A stretch of 18,680 nucleotides of DNA from Alphaproteobacteria bacterium UBA2784 (GCA_002352285.1 DEIC01000134.1:4550-23229), one strand, 5' to 3'; counted from the first letter of the stretch, positions 1 to 7,221 are shown. Notes: a model not told the origin generated them from the sequence alone. Program-made: numbers and translations.

Positions 1-1199
1 GAGTTGTTGGAGTTCTGGCCGGCGACCGTCAGATAGGCGTCCGAGTCCCAATCCGTGTCATAGGTGCGGAAGTCGATGGAGGTGAAGCCCTGCTTGGCGA
101 ACTGGATGACGCGCTGGATGTAGTTGTCGGGCACCATCGCGCGCCGCGCCGCCACAACTTCAGCCTTGAGCGCGGGATTCTTCTTGGGGTCAAAGCAGTC
201 ATCGCCCGAGCCTGCGCAGTTCACGCACGCCTTCATGATGGCGGTCAGGTGCTTCTGCGCGATCTTCGAGCCGGTGACGAGGGCGGCAACCTTCTGTTCT
301 TCGATCACCTTCCAGTCGATGAACTCTTCGATATCGGGATGATCGGCATCGACGACGACCATCTTGGCGGCGCGGCGCGTGGTGCCGCCCGACTTGATCG
401 CACCCGCAGCCCGGTCGCCGATCTTCAGGAACGACATCAGGCCAGACGACTTGCCGCCGCCCGACAGCGGCTCATTCTCGCCGCGCAGGTCAGAGAAGTT
501 TGAGCCGGTGCCCGAGCCATATTTGAAGAGGCGCGCTTCACGGACCCAAAGATCCATGATGCCGCCTTCGTTCACCAGATCGTCCTTGACGCCCTGAATG
601 AAGCAGGCATGGGGCTGGGGATGCTCGTACGAGCTTTCCGAACGGGTCAGCTTGCCGGTCTTGTAGTCCACATAGAAATGGCCCTGGCCGGGGCCATCGA
701 TGCCATAGGCCCAGTGCAGGCCCGTGTTGAACCATTGCGGCGAATTGGGCGCCGCCATCTGCATGGCGAGCATGTAGCGGTGCTCGTCAAAGAAGGCGCG
801 CGCATCTTCCTCGCTGTCGAAATAGCCGCCCTTCCAGCCCCAATAGGTCCACGTGCCTGCCAGACGGTCGAACACCTGGCGCGCCGAGACTTCGCCGCCA
901 AGGCGTTCTTTCTCCGGCATGAGGGCAAGGGCTGCCTCGTCCGGCACGCTGCGCCACAGCCACGAGGGCACATCATGCTCCTCGAACTTCTTCAGGGCGC
1001 GCGCGACACCCGCACGGCGGAAATACTTTTGGGCAAGAACGTCGGAAGCGACCTGGCTCCAATGCGCAGGCACTTCGATGCCTTCCTGGCGGAAGACGAT
1101 GGATCCATCCGGATTGCGGATTTCGCTGGTGACGGAATGGAACGCAATGCCCGCATAGGCATTTTGGGTGGTCTCGGTGAAGATACGGCGGATACGCAT
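1..1199 (-). CDS. nrdJ: Class II (B12-dependent) ribonucleotide reductase, N-terminal part
   Basis: About 399 N-terminal residues of an adenosylcobalamin-dependent ribonucleotide reductase, which makes deoxyribonucleotides in the cytoplasm; the rest lies beyond the left edge. The protein begins MRIRRIFTETTQNAYAGI. It carries family blocks that I recognise: PNSPQWFNTGLHWAYG, HACFIQGVKDDLVNEGGI, LFKYGSGTGSNFSDLRGE, GGKSSGLMSFLKIGDRAAG and IKSGGTTRRAARMVVVDADH. The ATG at 1197-1199 is preceded by an AAGGGGC ribosome-binding site on the minus strand, and homology begins right there. The upstream stretch is unusually long and holds NrdR-like and DnaA-like sites, listed separately. The family assignment is secure. 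The C-terminal radical and active-site cysteines cannot be checked here. Confidence 0.95.
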   Translation of the reverse strand, partial: MRIRRIFTETTQNAYAGIAFHSVTSEIRNPDGSIVFRQEGIEVPAHWSQVASDVLAQKYFRRAGVARALKKFEEHDVPSWLWRSVPDEAALALMPEKERLGGEVSARQVFDRLAGTWTYWGWKGGYFDSEEDARAFFDEHRYMLAMQMAAPNSPQWFNTGLHWAYGIDGPGQGHFYVDYKTGKLTRSESSYEHPQPHACFIQGVKDDLVNEGGIMDLWVREARLFKYGSGTGSNFSDLRGENEPLSGGGKSSGLMSFLKIGDRAAGAIKSGGTTRRAAKMVVVDADHPDIEEFIDWKVIEEQKVAALVTGSKIAQKHLTAIMKACVNCAGSGDDCFDPKKNPALKAEVVAARRAMVPDNYIQRVIQFAKQGFTSIDFRTYDTDWDSDAYLTVAGQNSNN

Positions 1200-1492
1200 C
1201 GCTTGCCCCTTAGCAGCCCTTCGGCAGTCTCTTGAGTGACTCGTCCCTTGCGGCTGGCATCGGGTGCTGCGCGTGTTTCCCCGCGCGAGCCCCCCGGAAA
1301 CCACCCGTGGGCGTCTTCAATTTTTGTGTTTCCCCCGGCCCCGTCGCGCGGCAATGCCGGGCGCCTTCAGCCGTCCCCTCTGGTCTGCTGCGCCCCTTGT
1401 CCAACCCGGTTTTGCCGGGCCCCACCAACACGGAACAGGTTCGCTGTGCGTCACTTCAGGTCACGAAACTGAAACAGGGATTGGCCCCGCCC
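1200..1492 (-). promoter_or_regulatory. Long hairpin-rich leader upstream of nrdJ
   Basis: Nearly 300 bases separate the nrdJ start codon from the putative operator sites, with no convincing gene. Several inverted repeats are visible. CGGGTG (1261-1266) plus GTTTCC (1275-1280) pair with the contiguous GGAAAC-CACCCG at 1296-1307. CCCGGC (1334-1339) pairs with GCCGGG (1356-1361). CCCGG (1405-1409) pairs with CCGGG (1415-1419). The decamer GGGGAAACAC (minus strand) occurs twice, about 53 bases apart. If transcription starts near the NrdR-like sites, this would be a structured 5' untranslated region. Whether it is a riboswitch-like element or merely GC-rich sequence cannot be told by eye. Confidence 0.4.
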
Positions 1493-1539
1493 GCAACAGA
1501 TTTTGTGTTACCAAAACGGGCCCACGCTAGATGTAGTGG
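1493..1539 (-). promoter_or_regulatory. Pair of NrdR-box-like sites, 31 bp apart, before nrdJ
   Basis: Two 16-bp sites resemble the NrdR box (acaCwAtATmTwGtgt). Site 1493-1508 reads acacaaaatctgttgc on the minus strand (12 of 16 matches). Site 1524-1539 reads ccactacatctagcgt (13 of 16). Their starts are exactly 31 bp apart, about three helical turns, as is usual for paired NrdR boxes. NrdR is a nucleotide-sensing repressor of ribonucleotide reductase genes, so the position upstream of nrdJ fits. A TACATCT within the second site could be part of a -10 element for nrdJ transcription; that is inference. Confidence 0.6.
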
Positions 1540-1540
1540 C

Positions 1541-1549
1541 TGTGGAAAA
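1541..1549 (-). promoter_or_regulatory. DnaA-box match beside the NrdR-like pair
   Basis: The minus strand reads TTTTCCACA, which fits the relaxed DnaA box TTWTNCACA, and lies one base from the second NrdR-like site. DnaA sites are known at the E. coli nrdAB promoter, so coupling of nrdJ to replication initiation is plausible. A 9-bp relaxed match can also arise by chance. Confidence 0.35.
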
Positions 1550-1638
1550 CTGCAAAAAGCCAAGCCAGCAAAGGCGATTGCGCCGCCTTTCTGCACTGCA
1601 CGATGTAACGAAAAAATTTTTTGCACCCGGCGAATGAC

Positions 1639-1655
1639 CACACACATCTTGTGTG
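1639..1655. promoter_or_regulatory. Inverted repeat CACACA-N5-TGTGTG
   Basis: Perfect 6-bp arms flank a 5-base centre (CATCT) between the divergent nrdJ and response-regulator genes. The right part, ATCTTGTGT, matches one half of an NrdR box, but the left half is out of register by one base. It may be an operator for either gene. The remainder of 1550-1830 shows only an A/T-rich patch near 1610-1622 (gaaaaaatttttt) and no recognisable gene. Confidence 0.3.
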
Positions 1656-1830
1656 ACCTCGATCAGGGCAGACGGAAACCTGCGCGAGTTGCGGCTCCGA
1701 AACAAACCAACAGTTCTTGTGCGGGGCTGCTCTTATCGCTTATGGAGGTCGCGCCGTATCGCTGGGCATGCGTCAATGGCGCGACGCCGGGCGGAACGGT
1801 GGGGGGAATCACACTGGGGATGTGAAGCTC

Positions 1831-2358
1831 GTGTCCACGGCACGCCAGCTTGCAGCGCTCGACATCTATGTCGTCGAGGACAATGCACAGACGCGGCGCA
1901 TGATTGCGACCGTGCTGCGCACGCTGGGTGTTGGCAGTGTGCGCGACTCCGGTGATGCGCGTACAGCGCTTGCGGAAGTCCGGCATAAGGCGCCGGGCAT
2001 CGTGATCTCGGATTGGGAAATGTCGCCGATGGGTGGCGCCCAATTCCTGCGGGAGCTGCGCCACGAATCGAGCGGCGCGGCGGCAAAGGTTCCCGTGATT
2101 GTGCTCTCCGCGCACAGCAATCTTGCCGTGATCCGCAGCGCGCTTGAAGCAGGCGCCAATCAGTTTCTGGCAAAGCCGGTGGTGCCCGGAAAATTGCTGG
2201 AACGCATCGAGTTTGTTCTGAATGATCGCCGCCAACTCGTTCTGCAGAATGGCCATTACGCCTTTGCACCTGCGGCCGGCAAAGGAGCGGCGCCGCCTGA
2301 TCGCGGGCCAAGTGATTCCGGCAAATCAGACAACGAAGCTGCCTGGGAAATCGACTAG
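1831..2358 (+). CDS. Single-domain response regulator (CheY-like receiver)
   Basis: A 175-residue protein with one receiver domain and no output domain. With the chosen start, the acidic pair is E16-D17 (YVVEDN), the phospho-acceptor is D61 (VISDWEM), the switch residue is S93 (VIVLSAHS) and the conserved lysine is K115 (FLAKPV). All receiver catalytic positions are present, so phosphotransfer from a histidine kinase is expected. The frame is open further upstream, to an ATG at 1717. I prefer GTG 1831 because GGGGA at 1816-1820 lies 10 bases before it and the receiver fold starts directly after. The C-terminal tail of about 45 residues is low-complexity and polar. No cognate kinase is nearby, so the pathway is unknown. 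Confidence 0.85.
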   Translation: MSTARQLAALDIYVVEDNAQTRRMIATVLRTLGVGSVRDSGDARTALAEVRHKAPGIVISDWEMSPMGGAQFLRELRHESSGAAAKVPVIVLSAHSNLAVIRSALEAGANQFLAKPVVPGKLLERIEFVLNDRRQLVLQNGHYAFAPAAGKGAAPPDRGPSDSGKSDNEAAWEID

Positions 2359-2486
2359 GGGGCGACCCCCGGCTCTGGACCCGGCCCCGGTGCGCTGGCA
2401 TATTCCCGCCCGATTTGCGCGATGACCTTCGCCGCTTCGGGCGGACCAGGCGCAACGCTGAAAATCCAGCCCCCATGGTGCGTTGA

Positions 2487-2867
2487 ATGAACCTCTTGAG
2501 TCAGATTTTCACCTGGTGGAACGGCACCACGCTCTCGACCCGCATCGGCACCTGGCTGAAGGGCGAGAAGGTGGGCGAGGATATTCACGGCAACCGCTAT
2601 TACCGGAACCGGTCCTCGGGCCGCCGGTGGGTGATCTACAAGGGCTATGCCGAGCCCTCGAGCGTGCCGCCGGAATGGCATGGCTGGCTGCACCACACAC
2701 TGGAAAAGCCGCCCACAGAAGCCCCGTTGCCGGTTCAGGCATGGGAGCAGGATGGCCGCCCCAACATGACCGGCACACCCTACGCCTGGCGGCCCAAGGG
2801 CAGCCTCTATGGCGCGGGCAAGCGTGATGCTGCGACGGGCGACTATGAGCCCTGGCAGCCCCGCTAG
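2487..2867 (+). CDS. NDUFA12-like accessory subunit of respiratory complex I
   Basis: A 126-residue protein of the NDUFA12 (B17.2) family, an accessory subunit of NADH:ubiquinone oxidoreductase shared by mitochondria and alphaproteobacteria. Recognisable blocks are FTWWNGTTLSTRIGTWLKGE near the N-terminus, GNRYYRNR, RRWVIYKGYAEPSSVPPEWH in the middle, and WEQDGRPNMTGTPYAWRPKG towards the end. It lies apart from any nuo operon, as is usual in this bacterial class. The start ATG at 2487 gives the family-typical N-terminus. The next gene, mlaD, begins nine bases after the stop, so co-transcription is likely. The 128 bases before it hold nothing I recognise. Confidence 0.9.
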   Translation: MNLLSQIFTWWNGTTLSTRIGTWLKGEKVGEDIHGNRYYRNRSSGRRWVIYKGYAEPSSVPPEWHGWLHHTLEKPPTEAPLPVQAWEQDGRPNMTGTPYAWRPKGSLYGAGKRDAATGDYEPWQPR

Positions 2868-2876
2868 GCACCTCCC

Positions 2877-3356
2877 ATGGGCAATTCCTTCGTCGAGACC
2901 ATTGTCGGCGCGCTGGTGATCGCAGCGGCGGCGCTGTTTGTATTTTATGCCCGCGCCAGCGTCAGCGCCGGGGACGGCGGCGGCTATGAGCTGGTCGCGC
3001 GCTTTGACCGGGTGGATGGAATCACCGCTGGTTCTGACATCCGCATGAAGGGCATCAAGATCGGCACTGTCACGGCGCTCGATCTCGACCAGACGCGCTA
3101 TCTGGCGGTCGCCCGCCTGTCGATCGAGGCGGGGGTTGCCATCCCGACCGACAGTTCGGTGAAGATCACCTCCGACGGGCTATTGGGCGGCGCCTATCTT
3201 TCGGTCGATCCGGGCGGCGATGAAACCGTACTGGCCGACGGCGGCGAGATTGCCAATACGCAGGGCTCGATCGACCTGATCGGCCTCATCAGCAAGGCGG
3301 TCTTCAGCTCGGGCAGTTCGGAAGGTTCAGGCGAACCGGCGCCCCAGACACCCTGA
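2877..3356 (+). CDS. mlaD: MlaD-type MCE protein for phospholipid transport
   Basis: A 159-residue protein with an N-terminal membrane anchor (about residues 8-25, VGALVIAAAALFVFYA) and one MCE domain (about 37-115, from YELVARFDRVDGITAGSDI to LLGGAYLSVDPGG). MlaD forms the periplasmic hexameric ring of the Mla system, which moves phospholipids between the membranes to maintain outer membrane lipid asymmetry. The usual partners mlaE, mlaF, mlaB and mlaC are not adjacent; an isolated mlaD between NDUFA12 and DUF2155 genes is, from memory, common in alphaproteobacteria. The C-terminal tail is short and rich in Ser, Gly and Glu. No strong ribosome-binding site precedes the ATG; close spacing to the upstream stop suggests coupling. 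Confidence 0.88.
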   Translation: MGNSFVETIVGALVIAAAALFVFYARASVSAGDGGGYELVARFDRVDGITAGSDIRMKGIKIGTVTALDLDQTRYLAVARLSIEAGVAIPTDSSVKITSDGLLGGAYLSVDPGGDETVLADGGEIANTQGSIDLIGLISKAVFSSGSSEGSGEPAPQTP

Positions 3357-3486
3357 CCGTTTAACCATCCGGGGGGCAGGGCGGCGTCGCGGCAAGGTCA
3401 CGCCGGGCCGGAAAGTGATCCCGGAATTGATCATGTTGGCGCTGTGCGTCTTGCCTTTGCCCCAATTGCATGCGGATTTCGTGCCC

Positions 3487-4101
3487 ATGAACGCATTCAC
3501 GACACGCCTCTGCGCCCTTTCCCTTTTCGTCGCCAGCTTCATGGCGCTGGCTTCCGTGCCTGTGCGGGCCGAAGACAGCTCGGTGACGCTGACGCTTGCG
3601 CCGCGCCCGCTTGACCGGCCGGCCACCATGGATGACGCCGTGCGCGATGAACGCGGCGTGCGCCGCATGGCGGTTCTGGGCGGCATGGAAAAAATCACGG
3701 GTCGTACGTCAGAGATGAACGCCCCCGTGGGCGTTGCGATCCGCTATTCCAAACTCACCATCGTGCCGCAGATGTGCTACACGCGCGCACCGGAAGAAAC
3801 GCCCGAGACGAGCGTCTTCCTCGACATCTATGAGGATGTGCCGGGCACCAACGAGGAGGGCGAGATTGATCCCGACGCCCCCATGCAGACACGCCGCATT
3901 TTTTCCGGCTGGATGTTTGCTTCAAGCCCCGCGCTGAACGCGCTGGAGCATCCTGTGCTCGATGTCTGGGTGCTCAGCTGCCAGATCGACGATCCCAATG
4001 CGGTCGTTGCGGCCGAGCCCGAAGTTGAGCTGCCCGAGATCATCCCGCAGCCCAAGCCGCCCAGCAATGACGATGGCGGCGCCGGACCGGCTCAGGACTG
4101 A
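3487..4101 (+). CDS. Periplasmic DUF2155-domain protein
   Basis: A 204-residue exported protein of unknown function with the DUF2155 signature. Residues 1-28 form a signal peptide ending VPVRA before EDSS. The conserved core runs from VLGGMEKITGRTSEMNAPVG to RIFSGWMFASSPALNALEHP and VLDVWVLSC, and includes two cysteines (MCYTR and LSCQ) that could form a disulfide. The start at 3487 was chosen because it places the signal peptide at the N-terminus; an ATG 72 bases upstream is in frame but adds an unlikely extension. The last 40 residues are rich in Pro and acidic residues. The gene converges on aat and the two overlap by 10 bases at their 3' ends. Confidence 0.85.
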   Translation: MNAFTTRLCALSLFVASFMALASVPVRAEDSSVTLTLAPRPLDRPATMDDAVRDERGVRRMAVLGGMEKITGRTSEMNAPVGVAIRYSKLTIVPQMCYTRAPEETPETSVFLDIYEDVPGTNEEGEIDPDAPMQTRRIFSGWMFASSPALNALEHPVLDVWVLSCQIDDPNAVVAAEPEVELPEIIPQPKPPSNDDGGAGPAQD

Positions 4102-4709
4102 CCGCCCGAAAAGCGCGCCTCGCGGCTGATCGCATCGGCCAGCAGCACCTGATAATCCGCATTGCTGATTTCCATCGCGCCGAACTGCGCCAGATGCGGC
4201 GTCAGGAATTGCGTATCCAGCAGCATGTAGCCATGCGCCTGCAGACGCTCCACAAGAAAGACGAGCGCCATCTTGCTGGCATCGCGCATCCGCGAAAACA
4301 TGCTCTCCCCGAAAAAGGCAGCCCCCAGCGACACGCCGTAAAGCCCGCCCGCCAGCTGATCGCTGTGCCAGACCTCGACGCTGTGGGCATGGCCTGCCGC
4401 ATGCAGCGCGCCATAAAGGGCAAGGATCTCGTCATTGATCCAGGTATCGGGATGACCGGGCCGCGGCGCCGCACATTCACGCATCACCGTGCCAAATGCC
4501 TTGTTCACGCTGAACGAAATGCGGCCCTCGGCCAGCGCGGTGCGCATGGTGCGTAACAGGCGGCGCGGCGCATGAAAGCGGTCGAGCGGGATGATCCCGC
4601 GCGGATCAGGCTGATACCAGTTGAGCGCACCCGAGGCGCGCGATGCGGCCATGGGAAAAATGCCCTGCGCATAGGCAGAGAGCAGCATGCCTGCGTTGAT
4701 GCGCTTCAC
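4092..4709 (-). CDS. aat: Leucyl/phenylalanyl-tRNA-protein transferase
   Basis: A 205-residue cytoplasmic enzyme that transfers Leu or Phe from charged tRNA to N-terminal Arg or Lys, marking proteins for ClpS/ClpAP. Signature segments are visible: YAQGIFPMA, WYQPDPRGIIPLDRFH, HSVEVWHSDQLAGGLYGV, LGAAFFGESMFS and LLDTQFLTPHLAQFGAMEI. Length is normal for the short bacterial form. The start is GTG at 4707-4709, which overlaps the accC stop as GTGA. An internal ATG seven codons later is an alternative. It is the last gene of the aroQ-accB-accC-aat run and probably depends on translational coupling with accC. Confidence 0.94.
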   Translation of the reverse strand: MKRINAGMLLSAYAQGIFPMAASRASGALNWYQPDPRGIIPLDRFHAPRRLLRTMRTALAEGRISFSVNKAFGTVMRECAAPRPGHPDTWINDEILALYGALHAAGHAHSVEVWHSDQLAGGLYGVSLGAAFFGESMFSRMRDASKMALVFLVERLQAHGYMLLDTQFLTPHLAQFGAMEISNADYQVLLADAISREARFSGGQS

Positions 4710-6055
4710 GTATCCTTGGCCGTCCGCGCCAGGAACGACTCCAGCCAGTGAATGTGATAGTCGCCGTTCTGGAAATCCGGTTCGGCCATCAGCCGCTGGA
4801 ACAGCGGGATCGTGGTTTCAACGCCATCGACCACGAATTCGTCCAGCGCGCGCTTGAGGCGCATCAGACATTCGTTGCGGTTGCGGCCATGCACGATCAG
4901 CTTGCCGATCATGCTGTCGTAATAGGGCGGAATGCGATAGCCCGCATAGGCAGCGGAATCGACGCGGATGCCAAGCCCGCCCGGCACGTGATAATCCTTG
5001 ATGAGCCCGGGCGAGGGGCGGAACGTCACCGGGTTTTCCGCATTGATGCGGCACTCGATGGCATGGCCGGAGAAAGTGACCTCTTCCTGCGTGAAGGAGA
5101 GCGGCGCGCCATTGGCGATGCGGATCTGCTCGCGCACCAGATCAAGGCCGGTAATCGCCTCTGTCACAGGATGCTCGACCTGCAGGCGCGTATTCATCTC
5201 GATGAAATAGAACTCGCCATTCTCGAACAGGAACTCGACCGTGCCCACGCCCAGATAGCCGAGCTTTTTCAGGCCATCGGTGACGACCTTGCCGATCTTC
5301 TGGCGCTGGTCGGCATTGAGCGCAGGCGAGGGCGCTTCCTCCAGCACCTTCTGGTGGCGGCGCTGCAGTGAGCAGTCGCGCTCGCCCAGATGCACGACAT
5401 TGCCCTGACTGTCGGCAATGACCTGGATTTCAATGTGGCGCGGCTGCTCGAGATATTTCTCGATGTAAACCGTGTCATCGCCGAACGCAGCCTTGGCTTC
5501 GGCGCGCGCGGTCGAGATCGCGTTCATCAGATCATCGGCCGTGCGCGCAACCTTCATGCCGCGGCCACCGCCGCCAGCCGCCGCCTTGATGAGCACGGGA
5601 AAACCGATGCGCGCGGCAATCGCAGGCGCATCCGCATCATTCACGGCGCCGTCAGAGCCCGGCACGACCGGAATGCCGATCGAGATGGCGGCTTTCTTCG
5701 CCTCCACCTTGTCGCCCATCAGGCGGATATGCTCCGGCGTCGGCCCGATGAAGACGAGATTGTGGTCAGAAACGATCTGCGCAAAGCGCGCATTTTCGGA
5801 GAGAAAACCGTAACCGGGATGGATCGCATTCGCCCCCGTGATCTCGCAGGCCGCAATCAGCGACGGAATGTTGAGATAGCTGTCCTTGGCCGGCGGCGGG
5901 CCGATGCACACGCTTTCATCGGCCATGCGCACATGCATGGCATTGGCGTCCGCCGTCGAATGCACGGCGACGGTCGCAATGCCCATTTCGCGGCATGCGC
6001 GCAGGATGCGCATGGCGATTTCGCCGCGATTGGCAATCAGAACCTTGTCAAACAT
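4706..6055 (-). CDS. accC: Biotin carboxylase subunit of acetyl-CoA carboxylase
   Basis: A 449-residue enzyme, the standard AccC length. It carboxylates biotin on AccB using ATP and bicarbonate, the first half of malonyl-CoA synthesis. It begins MFDKVLIANRGEIAMRILRA. Visible features are K116 (GDK), the glycine-rich ATP loop at 161-166 (GGGGRGMKV), HIEIQVIAD at 207-215, ERDCSLQRRHQKVLEEAPS at 225-243, and the metal and catalytic region EFYFIEMNTRLQVEHPVTE with E286, N288 and R290. It starts 24 bases after the accB stop, with a GAAAGGG ribosome-binding site, and shares four bases with aat. No anomaly was seen. Confidence 0.97.
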   Translation of the reverse strand: MFDKVLIANRGEIAMRILRACREMGIATVAVHSTADANAMHVRMADESVCIGPPPAKDSYLNIPSLIAACEITGANAIHPGYGFLSENARFAQIVSDHNLVFIGPTPEHIRLMGDKVEAKKAAISIGIPVVPGSDGAVNDADAPAIAARIGFPVLIKAAAGGGGRGMKVARTADDLMNAISTARAEAKAAFGDDTVYIEKYLEQPRHIEIQVIADSQGNVVHLGERDCSLQRRHQKVLEEAPSPALNADQRQKIGKVVTDGLKKLGYLGVGTVEFLFENGEFYFIEMNTRLQVEHPVTEAITGLDLVREQIRIANGAPLSFTQEEVTFSGHAIECRINAENPVTFRPSPGLIKDYHVPGGLGIRVDSAAYAGYRIPPYYDSMIGKLIVHGRNRNECLMRLKRALDEFVVDGVETTIPLFQRLMAEPDFQNGDYHIHWLESFLARTAKDT

Positions 6056-6079
6056 GGGCCAGCCCTTTCATCCGGCTGG

Positions 6080-6601
6080 TCATTCGATGATCATCAGCAC
6101 CTGGCCGAACTCGACCGGTGAGGCATCGCTGACAAGGATCTGTGTCACCTTGCCGGCGCGCGGCGCGGGCAGGGGGTTCATCGTCTTCATCGCTTCGATG
6201 ATGAGAAGGGTTTGGCCCTCTTTCACCGTTGCGCCCACGGTCACGAAGGGCGGATCGCCCGGCTTGGGCGCCACATAGCAGGTGCCAACCATCGGCGAGG
6301 TCACAGCGCCCGGATGTTTTGCAGGATCAGTAACAGATGGCGCCGCCGCAGGTGCCGTGGCCTCTGCCGCGCGCGGCGCAGCCTGAGCTGCTGCCGGTTG
6401 CGGCGCAGCCACTGCATAAGACATCGGCGCGCCGTGCATCTGGCGCGAAACGCGGACGCGCAGGCCCGATTGCTCTACTTCAATTTCCGTGAGATCGGTG
6501 GCGTTGAGAAGTTCCGCGAGATCCCGGATCAGGGCGCGGTCAACGTCCTGCGTGCGGCGCGGGGCCTCGCCCTTGGCGGATTTGCGTTCAAACGGCTTCA
6601 T
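6080..6601 (-). CDS. accB: Biotin carboxyl carrier protein of acetyl-CoA carboxylase
   Basis: A 173-residue carrier that bears biotin for acetyl-CoA carboxylase. The C-terminal biotinyl domain contains the acceptor motif EAMKTMN, with the biotinylated lysine at K139. A linker of about 35 residues rich in Ala and Pro (about 60-95) separates it from the N-terminal helix region (VDRALIRDLAELLNATDL). The frame extends eight codons further upstream. I choose ATG 6601 because its ATGA overlap with the aroQ stop and a GGAG site nine bases upstream (plus-strand CTCC at 6611-6614) fit well. Translation is probably coupled to aroQ. Confidence 0.95.
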   Translation of the reverse strand: MKPFERKSAKGEAPRRTQDVDRALIRDLAELLNATDLTEIEVEQSGLRVRVSRQMHGAPMSYAVAAPQPAAAQAAPRAAEATAPAAAPSVTDPAKHPGAVTSPMVGTCYVAPKPGDPPFVTVGATVKEGQTLLIIEAMKTMNPLPAPRAGKVTQILVSDASPVEFGQVLMIIE

Positions 6602-7056
6602 TGCGTTTCGCTCCGGCTTGCGCAAAGCGCGGCCATGGCGTCAACCGCCATGACATAACCCAGCGCCCCGAATCCCACGATGACGCCGTCGGCGGCTGCC
6701 GAAACATGGGAATGGTGGCGGAAGGCTTCGCGCTTGTAGATGTTGCTCAGATGGACCTCAATCACGGGAAGCTCGGCCGCCTTGAGGGCATCAAGGATGG
6801 CAATCGAGGTGTGGCTGTAGGCAGCTGCATTGATGATGATTCCCGACGCCTTGTCGCGCGCCTCAAGAATCCATTCGATCAGTTCGCCCTCCCGCGCCGA
6901 CTGCCGGAAGTCGATCCCGAGGCTCAGTTCCTTGGCCCGGGCCTTGACCATTTTCTCGATGTCCTTGAGCGTCACGCGGCCGTAAATATGCGGCTCACGC
7001 TTGCCCAGAAGATTGAGGGTCGGCCCGTTAAGGACAAATACCGGTTTCGTCTTCAT
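6598..7056 (-). CDS. aroQ: Type II 3-dehydroquinate dehydratase with an altered active-site residue
   Basis: A 152-residue shikimate-pathway enzyme converting 3-dehydroquinate to 3-dehydroshikimate. Compared with the well-studied Mycobacterium tuberculosis enzyme, the equivalents R20 (KREP), Y25 (IYG), H82 (SHTS), E100 and H102 (IEVHLSN) and R109 are all present. The catalytic Asn of the GPNLN motif is replaced: this protein reads NGPTLNLLG, with T13 encoded by ACC (plus-strand GGT at 7018-7020). The start at 7056 (MKTKPVFVLNG) matches the family; the frame stays open to 7116, but that extension has no family similarity. It heads the aroQ-accB-accC-aat run and is divergent from thiS. Confidence 0.95.
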   Translation of the reverse strand: MKTKPVFVLNGPTLNLLGKREPHIYGRVTLKDIEKMVKARAKELSLGIDFRQSAREGELIEWILEARDKASGIIINAAAYSHTSIAILDALKAAELPVIEVHLSNIYKREAFRHHSHVSAAADGVIVGFGALGYVMAVDAMAALCASRSETQ

Positions 7057-7221
7057 CTGCACGGCCAGAAGGGGGTCCGGCTTCTGCCGGAATGGCCCGG
7101 ACCAGCCTTGCCCCAAAAGGGTAAAGCGGCCCGGCGGATAGGCCCTTATAGACGGCTGGGGCGCGCCTGCAACTCCAAAGGCAGACTTGACTTAACGCCC
7201 CGCCCATGGCCGTTGACCGCC

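Noticed and set aside
609..1235. 208-codon plus-strand frame opposite nrdJ
   Set aside because: It is antisense to clear NrdJ coding sequence and has no motifs of its own.
1200..1260. Cobalamin riboswitch upstream of nrdJ
   Set aside because: Only a loose B12-box-like string is visible, with a 4-5 base insertion, and the other conserved riboswitch blocks are not recognisable. Known cobalamin riboswitches also usually repress B12-independent isozymes, not the B12-dependent one.
1232..1825. 197-codon plus-strand open frame in the nrdJ/response-regulator gap
   Set aside because: No ribosome-binding site, no recognisable motif, proline- and cysteine-rich low-complexity start, and it covers the operator sites and the response-regulator start region.
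6602..6625. Eight-residue N-terminal extension of AccB
   Set aside because: It would overlap aroQ by 28 bases, whereas the ATG at 6601 has a well-placed ribosome-binding site and a 4-nt coupling overlap.
7057..7116. 20-residue N-terminal extension of AroQ
   Set aside because: Family homology begins at MKTKPVFVLNG, and the extension has no similarity to the family.
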